Below are positions 13,385 to 26,540 of a stretch of DNA of 64,000 bases, one piece after another. The stretch is taken from NCBI GenBank assembly GCA_013397455.1, contig VYZB01000522.1:372001-436000 (forward strand), in the 5' to 3' direction. The first letter of the stretch is position 1, and each line of letters opens with the position of its first letter. The stretch is from Crotophaga sulcirostris. Its lineage: Eukaryota; Chordata; Aves; Cuculiformes; Crotophagidae. A model generated the notes under the pieces. The model made no database searches, had not been told where the DNA came from, and was given only the letters and a program-made list of their open reading frames with translations. The translations under genes and the position numbers were made by a program.

Positions 13385-13700
13385 GCATGAGTAACAAAGA
13401 TTCGTATTTGGAATATATTTTATTATATTTTGTAATTATGCAAATGAGGTTGTACATCAGCATTAATCATACTAAATGAAGCTATCTGTTTCAGATTGAA
13501 ATACTGAATAATTATTAATTAACAATGACAGGCAAGGAAGCTTAAAGTAAATAAACTTGCACTTTAGAGATGCAGCTTGCAAAAAATATTATTTGGGAGA
13601 GTTGATTTTATTTATTTTGGGGTAGAAAGTGGGCACAAATATTTAAAACCAGGTATTATTTGTGAGAAATATCGTAATCATGTCTTTCAAATGTATTCAT
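13385..13700. promoter_or_regulatory. Candidate conserved noncoding element with octamer and homeodomain-like words
   Basis: A perfect POU octamer ATGCAAAT lies at 13438-13445. A dense homeodomain-type cluster TAATTATTAATTAA follows at 13509-13522, then AACAATG (SOX-like) at about 13521-13527. The clustering of POU, SOX and TAAT words within 100 bp resembles vertebrate developmental enhancers. The region is AT-rich, so some words are expected by chance. The regulatory role is inference. Confidence 0.28.
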
Positions 13701-16700
13701 ATTTATAAATCCAGTACCTGGAGTTAGGAAGAGAAAGCTAAACTGTAACTATCAAGTATTTTCTTTATATTTCACAAAAGAAGATGAATTGGTGTCTGTC
13801 TCCTTTCCTAGTAAATAAGCTATTCCTAATTAAGTCATATGTGCAGGGGATCTCTAAACAAGCGTTCTCTATAGCAGGGCTGTTCCAAGATGCGATTGTT
13901 GCATGCCGCTGCAGCTCTAAGTGTACGGCAGGCACGACGTGCCCTCTTGCAGCGCACAGCTCACCAGGTCACTCTGATCTGAGGCACTCGCTGTGCAAGC
14001 TTTGGTTTGTGCAGCTTTCTCAAAACGAACTCTCTCGCTCAGTTCAAATGGTTCAGCAGTAAATTGATCTCACCAAGTTCATACAAACCCAAACTCCTGC
14101 AAGAATTTCTTCCTTTCCTTAGACCCAGTGCCTTCTTCATTAACTTTGATACTGGCTCCCTGCCTCACGTCTGCTGTTTCCTGTGCTTATCTTTTCTCAG
14201 GGCACTTGGCAGCTTCACCCTTTCAGCAGGCTTATCCAAGCTTACATGGTGAAAGCTGTTCTCATCCCCAATGAGGAAGAATCACTTTGTATCAAAGGTG
14301 AGGCACGATGCACTCAGCTTCCACCAGCCAGCCAAGTGCAGGGAGCGAGCAGCTGGTGCTGGCCATGGGGATGTAAGCTTTGTCTAGGCTAGACAGAATC
14401 AGTCCCTGCAAGTCTCTTCCAGTCAACACGTGTTTTGTGTCAACAATTGAAAGGGGTTTTGGCAATAAGACTTCTAAATGCTGTCTTGTTCCCTGAATAA
14501 AATCAGCTGCATCATCAGTAGGATGAGGTTTCTTTGCCCTTTAGAGTTCATTTGCTTTAGGGTGGAATTCCTGGTTTTCTGGGTCATGTTAGTCCCTTTG
14601 GCTAATGATTACAGGTCCAAAGAGGATTCTTTTGTAGTCAGTAACAGAACAGAGGACCCTACAAAACGTAGTTCATCGCATTCCCACATAGATGGCGAAC
14701 GCTGAGCTGACCGAATTCCTCTCTGGAACGCAATTTTCTTTCCCCAGACTGAAGGACACTGATGTCTACATTTGGTTAGACAGTTGAAGCTAGCTCAGGC
14801 AATTTGCATCGAATTATTTTGTCAGCATTGGGAGAGGCTGACCATAGCCGTGCTCACACACTGCTGAGCACACCATCCCCTCCAAATGAACTCTAGGTAG
14901 GCTGCTTCACAGACATCTCAATGTGGTGGCCAGCAGAGCTTGAATATGAGCAGGATTTGGATCAGGATCAGGAGCACTTTCTGTGGTTCCAGCAGCCTTC
15001 TTTGGCTTTATGCTACAATGGAGCAACAGGAGATAGGCTTAAACTGCCGCGAAAAAGGGAGGGGCAAGCAGCAGGAGGGCTGGCTCTTCTCTGGGAGGCT
15101 GTTCCACTATCACTTTCCAGGCTCAGTTAGGGCAGCTATAGCAAACTTCCAGATCCCATTAGTCCATACCTGTGTTATAGATCGTGGGTAAGGGCCAAGC
15201 CTTCCCTCACGCTGTGACAAAAAGTGACATTGAACAGCCTGGACCATGATGAGTCCAGGGATCCTGCAGGGGGCACCAGCTGAGGGGAATGTCCCTGCGG
15301 CTGAGAAACATAGGAGGGACAAAAGTTGGAGGGAAAAGGAAGCAACGGAGCAGAAAACCAATCAGACTTCTAGGTAAGAAACATCCCTGGAACTCTCTGT
15401 TTCTGTTTGAATCATCTGGCTTGTGGCTGCCTAGGGGTTTCTTTGCTCTTCTCCCTCTGCTCATGTTAACCTTTCCTTGTGGACAGGGATCTCTTTCTGG
15501 TTTCTTTTTCTGGGTTTGTTTAATATTAGTAGAACTGGGTTTTCAGTTTGTAAACTGTGGGCACCCTATACCATTTATCCATGCCGAATGATTCAGGACA
15601 CTACAGGATCCAACTTTGGTTATGTGACTTCTATTTAATACTAGAAATAAATATTATTAAATAATAAATTTGATTGTCAACTTAGAATCATTTTTCTCCT
15701 CAAGTCTAATGCTTATTTCCTGCTTTCTTAAATCTTTCTTGCTAATAATGTGACACATATCTTGGGAAATTGGTCTACACCAGGAACAGATTTAATGAAC
15801 ATCTTGCCACACACCCAGCAATAACTATGTAAACAAAAATTAAGAGCTATCATTCAGACTTGTATCTTCCAATATGTAAGGGATTTTTCCTAAGAAGTTT
15901 TCCTGATTTTAAGTACAAACAGAATGCAGTTCTCTGTTTCGCTGTCTGGGTTTCAGAATTAACAGTATTTTGATACAGCTAAGTTAGTACAAGGATCACA
16001 AAAACATTTTCAGTTATAAGACAAGGGGTTTACTTCTGGTATTTTGTGAAAAAAAGGGATCAATAAAAGCCTTTACAATGCATTACTGTGAGGAAAAAAT
16101 AATTTGTGTAGAAGTTGCTGTGAGCTTCAGACTAATGGTCATAACTGTAAATGATATTGAAAAAGAGATTAAATAATGACTCGCGAAGTATAAATTTGCT
16201 GCTGGCAATCTAAAAAGGATTTTCTTGTTACACACCCATGGGATTTGGGGTTCTATCAAGGAAGCTTTCCTACTTGTCATACATCATTTCAAAGAGACAT
16301 ATATAGCCTGGAAACTGCTCTAAGGCTGCTGCAAGCAAGTGTCACTTTGAGTTAAATGCATTATTAAACTGTTAGGAAATTTCACATCATGGGTCATTTA
16401 TCTATGCTAAATGGGTCAAAAACCTCTACACATGCCTAGATAAATGAGAGAGAAGAGCAAAATTCTCCCTTGGGAAGTAATACATTGACAACCTCTTAGA
16501 GTTCATGTTGTTATTTTTAGTAGATATGAGGAAATATGACTTGCTAAGTACACTAATTCATAAAACCAGGTGCCAAACACCCACAAGAAAAGGTTACCAA
16601 ATATCCCCATATTTTGATGCTGCTTCATGCAAGGTGTCAGCAAAATGAAGTATAATATGCTTTGGTTCTCTGTCTTTAATGGCTGATTACCTGGTCCCAA

Positions 16701-17368
16701 AAGATGCATGCTGAATAATGGGTGTATTCCTAGCTTAGTTGCTTTGGGAAGAAATAGCACTTACACTTCAAACAAGGCATACAGGTAACAAAACCAGAGA
16801 CATTCTGACCTCCAAGAACTGCAACATATTGTCAATACGTGATTTGATTCAGTTGCAAAAAAGTCTTTGTTTCGGTAGATCCTCTAATGCCCCTGCCATG
16901 TCCCTGGGCATTCCCAGACACAATGGCACACGTCACCAAACAAATCAGGAGCTAACCTGGTAGCCAGCTTTAGGAAATTAGCAGCAACACGAATCCACAT
17001 GAGAAGTGAGTTAGAAACATTTCTTCACAGTGCATTGGTATTCTTTCGTGTTGAAAGATTAAGTTTTCCATCTCCTTGCACATTTGCCCATCGAGCAGAC
17101 CAGTCAGAAAAATAGTTGAGCAAATGATTGCAGAGGGAGGACCATCCTTTTTGTTAGAAGCAATTTTATTTTCTTGGTAGCTGATAGAGAGGAAAAAATA
17201 TTTAATATTGGTATCACTTCGTAGCTGTGAGCCAGTTGAGTTTACATGAAACTCAGCATGTGTTTCTCAACGACAGGCAGTAAAAGCAGAGACTCCTGCC
17301 AGGTGATCTCTGAAGATGGATGGTGTCAGATAGGGTCAAATAAGCCTCTTCCTCAGCCAGAAGATTAT

Positions 17369-17373
17369 GGGAT
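17369..17373. repeat. Target-site duplication, left copy
   Basis: GGGAT precedes the ERVL-type LTR. The right partner at 17934-17938 is GGGGT, four of five bases matching. Five-base duplications are usual for ERVL elements. Confidence 0.65.
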
Positions 17374-17933
17374 CGTGCTGGTTTTGGCTGGGACAGAGTT
17401 AATTTTCTTCATAGTAGCTGGCATGAGGCTGTGTTCTGGATTTGTGCCGGAAACAGTGTTGATAACACAGAGATGTCTTCATCATTGCTGAGCAGTGCTT
17501 ACACAGCACCAAGGCCTTTTCTGCTCCCTCACCCCACCTCATCAGTGAGGAGGCTGGGGGTGCACAAGGAGTTGGGAGGGGATACAGCTGACCCCAGCTG
17601 ATCAAAGGGATATTCCATACCATATGCTTAGCGCATAAAGCTGGGGGGGACATTCACAGTGACATCATTTCTCTTCCTAAGCAACGGTTACGTGTGATGG
17701 ACCCCCCTTTCCTGGAGATGACTGAACAACGACCGGCTGATGGGAAGTAGTGAATGATTCTTTCTTTTGCTTTGCTTGTACACACAGTTTTTGTTTTCTC
17801 TATTAAATCATCTTTATCCCAACCCACGAGTTTTCTCCCTTTTACCCTTGTGATTCTCCCCTCTTCCCACTGGGGAGTGAGCTGTGTGGGGGCTGTGTGG
17901 GGCTGAGTTGCCAGCTGGGGTTAAGCCACAACA
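17374..17933 (+). mobile_element. Solo LTR, ERVL-type avian endogenous retrovirus
   Basis: The 560-bp element opens with CGTGCTGGTTTTGGCTGGGA (the expected first TG decayed to CG) and closes with GGTTAAGCCACAACA. I recognise this as a widespread avian ERVL LTR family, from features such as the TTAATTTTCTTCATAGTAGC word near the 5' end, the GGAGATGACTGAACA word, and the U5 word CAACCCACGAGTTTTCTC. In + orientation a degraded TATA box (CATAAAG, 17634-17640) precedes an ATTAAA poly(A) signal (17802-17807), which sets the strand. Compared with the family form I remember, the CRE-like palindrome upstream of the TATA box is missing here. A 5-bp target duplication with one mismatch flanks it. No internal retroviral sequence is adjacent, so it is a solo LTR. 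I recall the family mainly from neoavian genomes, which hints that the host is not a galliform. Confidence 0.88.
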
Positions 17934-17938
17934 GGGGT
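17934..17938. repeat. Target-site duplication, right copy
   Basis: GGGGT follows the LTR end and pairs with GGGAT at 17369-17373. Confidence 0.65.
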
Positions 17939-20574
17939 ATATTATTAAACTCATTCTAGATAGCAGGGAAGGATTCTTCACTTTAACACAAGAAGCAGAT
18001 TTACAGACCTCCTGGTGTTAATGACTGGATCTGTGAAAACAGCATGAGGCTCTGTTGGTTACTCCTACTTGCTGCAGTGACATTTCTATCAGTACTTTCA
18101 GCCCCAGTATAGTCAATCCTGAGCTCTGGGCAGCTGATTAATTCATATATTCTATTTATTACCATTATGGTCAAATCAGAGCAATCTCAGAGTACTAGCA
18201 ATCCAACATATTCAAGGGTGACAAACCAAGATGATTTGCCTGTCAAGCTCTGTGAGAGCAGCATGATGATCATCAGATATGTTGATTTATTAGAAGAAAT
18301 TTCCATACGGCACAGGGATTAGTGGAAGTTTGCAATGTATTCCTGGCTCTAAAATCCTGAACGCTTCCTTGGCAGTAGAGAACAACTTTTGAAAATACAC
18401 ACATTTCCTAGTGTAAGGATTACTCTGTCAGCACTCTCATCAAAAAGATCTGTTCAACTGAGCCACCTAGAAGTTGCTTGTTTGCCATAGCCCAGCACAA
18501 CTGCAAAATTCAGAATGAGGTGATCCAGAAACTTGAATTAATTGCATTTAGTTCTTTGGGACACATTCTCTAGCAGAAAATCCTGGAGGAGCAACATCAA
18601 AATTTTGAGAGGAGATATGATGGCAGTCTTGGTAAATATGTTTTCTCTCTTAATCCATGTACCTTACTGCATTTCAGTCTGAATGAGCCCATAAAACACA
18701 TTTCCAGACAGAACTCTGATGCTTTTGCTGGAAATGTTTGCAGACCTCATTCTGGTAAAGACTGAGTACAATGTTCATTGTCTGTGTCCTGCTACAGGAC
18801 CTGGACTGTCACAAGCATTCATAAAAGGCTAACTAAGATTCTAACTGATTATACTGACCTTTCTGTCAGAGCTGACACTTGCAATACCTGTAACAGAATG
18901 CAGTAAGAATGCTAAAAAAATATGAAAATAATAAAAAAAGAAGCTGAAAAACTTTAATTAAAGGAATATGACATGATTAAAATATATTTCATATCATTAT
19001 TAGTGCATGGCTCAACTCTCTGCAAGCTTTGCTCTGAAATCTTCAAGGATAAAGTGTATGTCCTTTAGAGCTGCCAAAATTCATCTGAGTTCATTTCAGC
19101 AGGAAGCTGTCTGCTTTTAGATGATATTTTACTATCAAGCACAATTACTTAAACTACCAACTGTAATACCGGTCATTTTGTTAACTTCCCCTAAATCATG
19201 GTTCATGATGAGATCACCACTGAAGTTCTACAGAGCTCAGAGGGTTGTTTTTTAATCACAATTGATTAATATAGTACCCACCATTGTAAATGGAGCTAGT
19301 TAAGAGATAGCTATATGTGCAAAGGTGAATCTTTGCATATGTGATTGTCTGGTTACTGTTGCTCCCTTCAATTTGCTTGTCAGTCTATGTTTCTGCTTGA
19401 AACAATGAACATTTCCCAGGTTGTGACTTTCTCACTTCAACCCTCTGGCCAGCTGGGGCAGAAATTCTACAAGAGATGCCTCGAATCTCAAACTGGTCTT
19501 CAAACCTGAACCCATCTCTGAGAAAGAGTCAAGTTAGAAGATTTCAGAGTTTCAAGTCCCCACGCCTAAATTTCTTTAAATATCCCAAACATGCCCTTTT
19601 TTAACTGAACTTTTTACTTTTCATTGAGGAATGGTTTTGTTGTTTTGAATTTTTGTTGATCTGTGTTTGAAAAGCTTTGAAACAATTAAAATGGTTGAAA
19701 AATATAAAAATCTGCATGTAGTCAAAATCACAACTTGTTTTAGTTGATGCAACTCAACAAAAAGGATATTAGCCTCACAAAAAAACACTAAAAATTTCAG
19801 CATTTACTAACCAGGCTTGCTTCAGTACCAAGAGGAGCTATTTTATTGCACTACTCAGCTAGAAAACTTTCAGTCTTGAGCACTGATCAAAACTGTAAAA
19901 TCAAATGCAAATTAAAGTTACATGAAGATAAGTTTTCTCTGGAACTATTTTTCATATTTATTATTTTGTAAATTATTTTCATATAAGAGCCTATTAAAAC
20001 TTTAGTAAGTTAAAAAATTGATGAACCAGAGAAAGTAAAATGTGGGAAGATGTTTGGCTGCCGAACCAAGCAAAGCCAAGCTGATCTACTGAAGGCAGGT
20101 GATGCTGCTGGCATCGTACCAAACTGTACAAACACATACCCTGACCTGTCAGTGTGTTTTATGAAGATGTCACTGAGAACAAAATTAAAACTTCTCATTA
20201 AAAATTTTCTCAGACATAAAATTAATGTATATATCAAAGCCACGACCCAGGTTCTCAATTAATTAATTAACCTACTTTAAAGTACAAAATCTCTGTTCTC
20301 AGGTATTCTGTCTATTGAAAGTTTCTGACAAGGTCCCCAGCTATCCTGATAATATGTTAAACTAAATCCTCTTAATAAGGCAAGAATAACTTATATTACC
20401 ATTAATTTCTTACTTTACTCCTCTTTATAAATCTAACAGGATGATATGGGGAACAGATATAATAAACCAGCTTCATGGATTAGAAAATATTCCTGAAGGT
20501 GTTCACCATACAACGTGAATGAGGTTTCTTTATAGAGATGATTTTAATGTGTTAGTCTTCTTTCACCCAGAGCT

Positions 20575-20735
20575 GGTGTGTGTTTGTCTGCAATGCTTGT
20601 TGCCATAACCTACATCAGGCCATTTACAGTATAAACAATGGTTCTAAATTAAATAAACTAGATTTGCTTAATTTGCTCAGTAATAAAAATATTACATTAT
20701 TTTAGCCAAACGTCAATGTCAAACTGAACAGAAAT
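20575..20735. promoter_or_regulatory. Candidate conserved noncoding element
   Basis: Mixed-complexity stretch containing AAACAATGG (SOX-like, near 20634) followed by AAATTAAATAAAC and TTGCTTAATTTGCTCAG words, with no repeat signature. Function is inferred from composition only. Confidence 0.18.
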
Positions 20736-21600
20736 AAGAGGAAAGCAGTAATTAGTCTAGGTTAAAATATATCCTCAAAGGATATTAAATATGCAAGAGC
20801 TCATCCATGAAAATTAGGCTGCAAGAGGTTACACCATGTATTGGCTTATTTTGCTACATATCAAATTATCTCTCATGAATAAATATATCTAATAATGTTT
20901 AACTCTATGATTTAATAGTGTCCTATTAAAAGTACTTTCTGAATCAACCAAGCTGTGTATTTGATTTTCTACGATTATCAGATTTTAAGTACACAATAAT
21001 TAAATGTGCAATTTGTACTGACTTCTGCAAGCACAATTAAAAAGACTGTGCTCTTTAATCCCTTCAGTAGATAACTTCAATAAATACGAATATGACCTAG
21101 TACTTAAGTTGGATAATAATGTAAGAACACAAGAAGATGTGAAATTTCCTAATAGGAAGAAAACGCTAGTTTAGGTCTCTGTGTTTATTTAAAGCAAAAG
21201 AAACAAGTCCTGAAATATTATATGTAAATTTGATGAGCCTGGCTGCATTTCCTTCCCACAGCTCTCAAGATTGCAGCATTCTTAAAGGACCTGGAACCAC
21301 ATCGCATCTGATGTGAAACCCTCACCTTGCTTGTCATTAGACAGTGACACCATTTCCCTGTCTAACAGCTCTGAACTGGACTGACCTTTGGAACCTCCAA
21401 GAGTTGCCCACAGCTGAAGCTGAGCTGATCGGCGTAACTTCACTGCTGGATGCTGCCAGGAGCACAGGGGACACTTTGAAAAGTGAACTTGGTTAACAGG
21501 TGCTGAGGAAATACCGGTGAGTTACAAGTCCCCACACGCTGCATCATCACTGCGCTCTCCTGCTCTAGTTGCCATGGTGAACTCTACTCAAAGATTGTAC

Positions 21601-21613
21601 CTCTCTCTCTCTC
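21601..21613. repeat. Short (CT)n microsatellite
   Basis: About six CT units lie within a pyrimidine-rich stretch. It is short and has no sign of a functional role. Confidence 0.7.
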
Positions 21614-21804
21614 CTTTCCCCAGAGAGGATGAAGATCTTCATGGAGGTTTTGTTCCCATTTCCACTAGTCCCTGCCCCACCATCAAGTCCAAGCCATGAC
21701 GCTGAACAAGGATTCGGTGCTGTTTGCTATTTCTAAAAATTCATGAAGACAAGTTAGTCTCCTTCCTACCATGTTCCCTCCACCTTAAGAAATGAAGATG
21801 AAGA

Positions 21805-22005
21805 GTGGAGCAATCAGCTAATTAACCCTCTTTTCCAGGCATAAAGAGCTGCATTAGAATGTGACATTGCTCTGCCCTTTTCTTTTTGAGATGTTTTCAT
21901 GGCCTATCTGAGTTTGCTCTATGAAAAGACCCTCTGCATCTGCTCTTGCAATCCACTAATTACAATACTGTAATTAAACGCACACGGAAGCAATTACCTT
22001 CATAT
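21805..22005. promoter_or_regulatory. Candidate conserved noncoding element
   Basis: An AGCTAATTAA core lies at about 21816-21825. A second cluster, CACTAATTACAATACTG followed by TAATTAAAC, lies at about 21954-21979, in otherwise mixed sequence. Paired TAATTA words about 140 bp apart resemble homeodomain-bound enhancers. This is inference from word content. Confidence 0.22.
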
Positions 22006-25000
22006 ATCACTGTGTCTGACAGGCAGAGAGCAATTCTCTGTTAAGACACACTCAGCTCCGCTCTCAGAAAAGTGGAGATTTTGTTCTGGATCACGTGGTT
22101 TGACTGCTGCCAGAGGATGCTGAAAATCCTTGTGTTTGTCCGAGACATGGCTTTGTGAAACCTGTGTGCACACTTCAATGCCCACGAAGAGGCCAAAGCC
22201 TCTGTAAGTAAGAGTTAAAGCCCCACTGGAGTCACTAGAACTGGGTATAGGTCATCGAGGCTAAGATGTCTCTAGTGTTGCGGCTGTCCCAACTTCCCCT
22301 GGAAACAGATTGCTTGTTTTGCAGCTGCCGTTCTTGGTTTCCAAATCTCTGCAGAGACAAGAAGTCACAACTATATCCTGGGTTTTCATTCATTTGAATC
22401 TTCATCCCTTTTTTGGCTTCAGCATTTCCAACCTCCTTTTCTCTGTGACAGCAATAGTACTTAGGGTTTTTTTCTAGTAGAACTCCAGCCTCAAGGAGAG
22501 CAGAGCTTAAGATTTTGTTTTGCTTCATAAGGAATAAATAAATGAGTGCATCCCTTGGTTTTGATTTAGACTTTGTTGCTCACTCTTGCAGTACATTCTG
22601 AGCCTGCGGCTAAACTGGACTTGCTTGAGGTCCACACCTGGAGCACTCAGACGTGTGCTCAACTGCGGGACCTAGAGAAAGTTCTGCAAATCACAAGCTG
22701 GCACAGCAAGAAACCACACAAAGAAGTCCAGACAGTGAGGGAACACTATATTCCACCTGCCAGCAGGGATCTGATGGCAAGCAAGGGGCATGGAATAAAA
22801 ATTAGAGGACTTGACAGTCACTCCGAGACACTACCACGTTCTGCTTCTGCATTCTACCTTGATGGTGTCACATCATTATCCGAGGGAGGAAAAAGAAAAG
22901 AAGCTGCTGTAAAAAGTCAGTGCCTTTGAAGTGTAGACAAAATGCAGACACATCAAAATGTATTTTCCTTTTCTATACCTTTTCTTAAATGAAATATAAC
23001 GGTCAGCTTTAGGCTAGGTGCTGCCACGCATTGCCAATGGGAAATAAGGAACAACAGCAACAAATCCATCGCTCTTCCCAGAGTACAGCTTGCAGTGAGG
23101 CAGCTCTAACCAAAGCCAAATCACGAAGGTTTGGATTTCCTCTGTTCGCTGCTAATACCTAGGGGCAAGGGGGAGAGGAGAACTGTTTAATACTGGGCAG
23201 CCATACTCCTTACGCTCTTTATCAACCAATTTAAAGAGAGCTCAATAGGTTTATTCTGTAAGAGATTTGGAATGGTATAAAAATCTCACCAGACCCTGTT
23301 ATTGATGGCACTGTTGATGGGAATTGGAAGAATTTAGAGCCAGCACTACCATATGCGCCAAAGGTGATTTTCCCCACCATGGAAACAAAGGGAATTACAC
23401 CTGTGTGTACGTGTCTGCAAGGCTGGGGCCAAGAACCAACTAAGAGGAAACAAACAGTAGGGATGCTACAGGAACAGAGCAGCCTGGCACCGCATTTCTG
23501 CGAGGTATAATTACAGCCCCACTGAAGTGTGACTGTAGCTGAACGTATTTGCAACCACTGTAATCACTGTAATCATGCTGCCATTTCATTTACTTCCACA
23601 CATTCTGTTAAGACATTAGGACTGCTGTGTCGACTGCTGGAATGATACAGTTAATGCTGGCCATTTACTTTGTTCATGCTGATAAATCGCATTGTTATTC
23701 TGCTGTATTCATACTTCTTTTCCATGATTTTAAGGCTAAAGAAGGCCATCTCATAGCAGTATTAGAATTCTGTTTGTAGAATAAAGATAGATAGATGGTA
23801 AAACCAGATTTTGTTAGATTTTTAACACCATTACGGGACCTTTCATATCTACTGTTAATTAGCAGTATTGGGACCAAATAAAAATAACAGATACCTCCCT
23901 CTTGCAAAATTGTTTCTTCCAGTAGTTATTACTTAGTAAGAGTGAAGGGAGCAGGGAAAAAAGAAAAGACACGAAGAAGTCTAATCTTGCTGCCATTTTA
24001 CCCTTTCCTGAGTGCCCCACTTACAGTTTTCTTTCTGTAAGCAGGTGCATTAGCAAAATAAAATAATACCATGCAAATTGCCTTGAAGGTATAGAAGGTA
24101 ATTAAAGTAATATATGCAGCTAAGTGAAGCAAGGGGCACTGAAAGCAACGTGCAAGGTTTAACATCTGCTCTACTGTACAAAGCCCTTGGAAAAGAAGGC
24201 ACAACCTGGCTTAGAAGAGACGAAGTTGCTGATTTCTCATTGTAACTATAAGTCACTGTTCTTTCAGATGGTTTTTCAATGCAGTTTGCATAAACAATAG
24301 AATGAAACAAATTTACAAAAGTGGAAGGGCAATGATTTTTCTGACGATCAGGGTGCTGGTGTTGATGATGTTTTCCGTTTATTTATCTTAACTATTTCTG
24401 AATGTTATATCTGCCTAATTGTTATGGAAACATTTTTTTGTGATTCTTCCTGTACCAGGGCATTTGAAGAGGTAGCGGAAAATGGTAGAGTGAGTTTTTA
24501 ATGGAAATTCTGCACCTAGATGTCAATCTAGGAATTTAAACAACTATTAAATGCGCAGACTCATAAGAATGAAATCTATATGACAATTAAAATAATAATA
24601 CTCTTCTAATCACTTCAGCACCTAGAGTGTGTATCAAGGTAATCACATTCATTGTAAATTTATATGCTATATGTATCATTGTAAGCATTTTGAAAGAAAG
24701 TGGTGCAGAAGACACAGGTGCCTAAATTAATAAACATTAGAAAATCAGCAAGAGATTTAACTACACTTGTTATTGTTTTCAATTATTAAATAATTAGTTT
24801 GAATATCTTTGTACACCTGGTCCCAAATCATGGGATTCAATTACCTCGAATGGCTCTGGGCTGTGATTTGATCGCTTAATACTAAACCTGCAAAGTCCTG
24901 GGCATTAGGAAGAATATCTGGATTTCCCAGATGGTTTGTGAAAAGGTTCACTAATAGAACATTTTGGATTGCAGAGTCATGACTATAATTAATAACAGAA

Positions 25001-26540
25001 ACGATGTATTAACTTTTTTTTTTGAAAAAGAGTGCTAAGGCAAGATGCGGGAGGCAAACAGCTGAATAACAGCATTTAAGTGATTGCAGAGAGGGATTTA
25101 TCTTTCCAGAACATGTGCATTTGATACAATAATTTAAGAAATGTCGCATGCTCCTCCAGCTTTCCTACCTTCTTGCTCTGCACACTAACCAGTTCGAGTA
25201 TCCTGTCTTGTTCCATTTCAAGAGTACAGGGTTCACCTTTTTCTCCAGTTCCAGTCGTTGCCTTCTGAGAATTGCTCTGCAATAGAAAACCTAGAAAAAC
25301 TTTGAATTTTATTTTTATAAACTTTTATTTGAATTAAAGTCCTCCAACAGGCTACTAAACACCACACCTCAGATGACTAATGATGTATAGTTGAATTCTC
25401 TGAAACAGTTTGGTATAAAATTTCAGATTAGAAAAAAGGATTTAATTAAATGTTTTAGGAAAAGCTTCACATTAAATGTCAATGTGATTTGCATGATATT
25501 TATGACATGAAATTATCTTACTGTAGAACCTCAAGAATGAAAAAAATATTCCCATGACACACTCTTTTAATCGCTTCAGTGGGACAAGTAGGAACTATAT
25601 AAATCTAGACTGAGAAGAAACAACAGTCCATGATCTCACTTTTTTAGAAAGACATTAAAAAGACAAGTGCCACTCCTACACAGATACCTAAACACTGTAT
25701 ACAACTCCATCAAAAGTTTCAGTAAGTCAAAACATTCTTTCCTTTCCAGTTTTTGAACATCCACTGATTGAAAATCCCTTTAAGTTTAATAGGTCTCTAT
25801 ACAGAACAAGATTTTTTTAAGTCTGCCTCAAAGCAAATCACTGTCACCCCGGCTAAATATGATGGAAACAACATGGAGGGAGAGTATTTTCTGAATCTTG
25901 AGAAGGCCTAATTGATGTGTAACTGATTTTCCAGGTCAGAACACAATAGCATAGCTAAGACTGACAAAGGAGGGATCTCAGTCTTAGCCTGTGTCTCTAA
26001 CATTCTGTTTCTTGTGGTTCCAAAGACTGACACAAAATCAGAGAGAGTATTGGTGACAATCATTGACATTCCCAGATAATCTAGTGAAGGTAAATTTCTA
26101 GAATAACATTGCATATTGGATTTGTTGTGGCATCATTTTAAGAAAAGCTACAGCAGCTAAGGGTACTTCAGATCTCAAATGTCTGCAGCACATATTTCTG
26201 AATGCAACTCTTAATATTGACTGAGAACTGTATTCATTAGATGCTAATTTTTGTGAATGATATAATCTGTTTCGTGGTTAGCTATTACCTATATTGTGAT
26301 GTCCAAACTGATAATGTGAACTAATTTTAAAAAAATATACTTGAGGTTTACTTTTCTAAACCTCCTAGACTGGTTTTGAGCAATTCACTGGGTCCATTGT
26401 TTGAGTTGGGATTGAAACCACAAGCCATATGGTAGTACTTTGAAACTTTGACTTAATGCAAAGCTAGTGGAAGGGTTCAAGTGCAGGTCTGAAATGTGGT
26501 TTGCAGATGCGTTTGTATGACTGGAACCTGGAGCAGTGCC

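Larger units (their letters stand above)
10065..17368. other. Unique noncoding DNA, no gene recognised
   Basis: No transposon or RNA gene was recognised. Open frames reach at most 108 codons and show no domain. Overlapping frames on both strands at 11275-11806 and 14921-15591 are typical of chance. Two sub-stretches with enhancer-like word content (11475-11690 and 13385-13700) are listed separately. Confidence 0.6.
17939..26540. other. Unique AT-rich noncoding DNA, no gene recognised
   Basis: No transposon, exon or RNA gene was recognised. The longest open frame is 118 codons on + (22573-22929), with no domain or family resemblance. A short (CT)n tract sits at 21601-21613. Two stretches of enhancer-like composition (20575-20735 and 21805-22005) are listed separately. 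Confidence 0.6.

Noticed and set aside
20257..20272. (AATT)n tract
   Set aside because: About three units in AT-rich DNA; chance level.
22573..22929. 118-codon open frame on +
   Set aside because: No domain, low-confidence composition, no flanking gene features.
23786..23796. (GATA)n microsatellite
   Set aside because: Fewer than three full units; too short to report.
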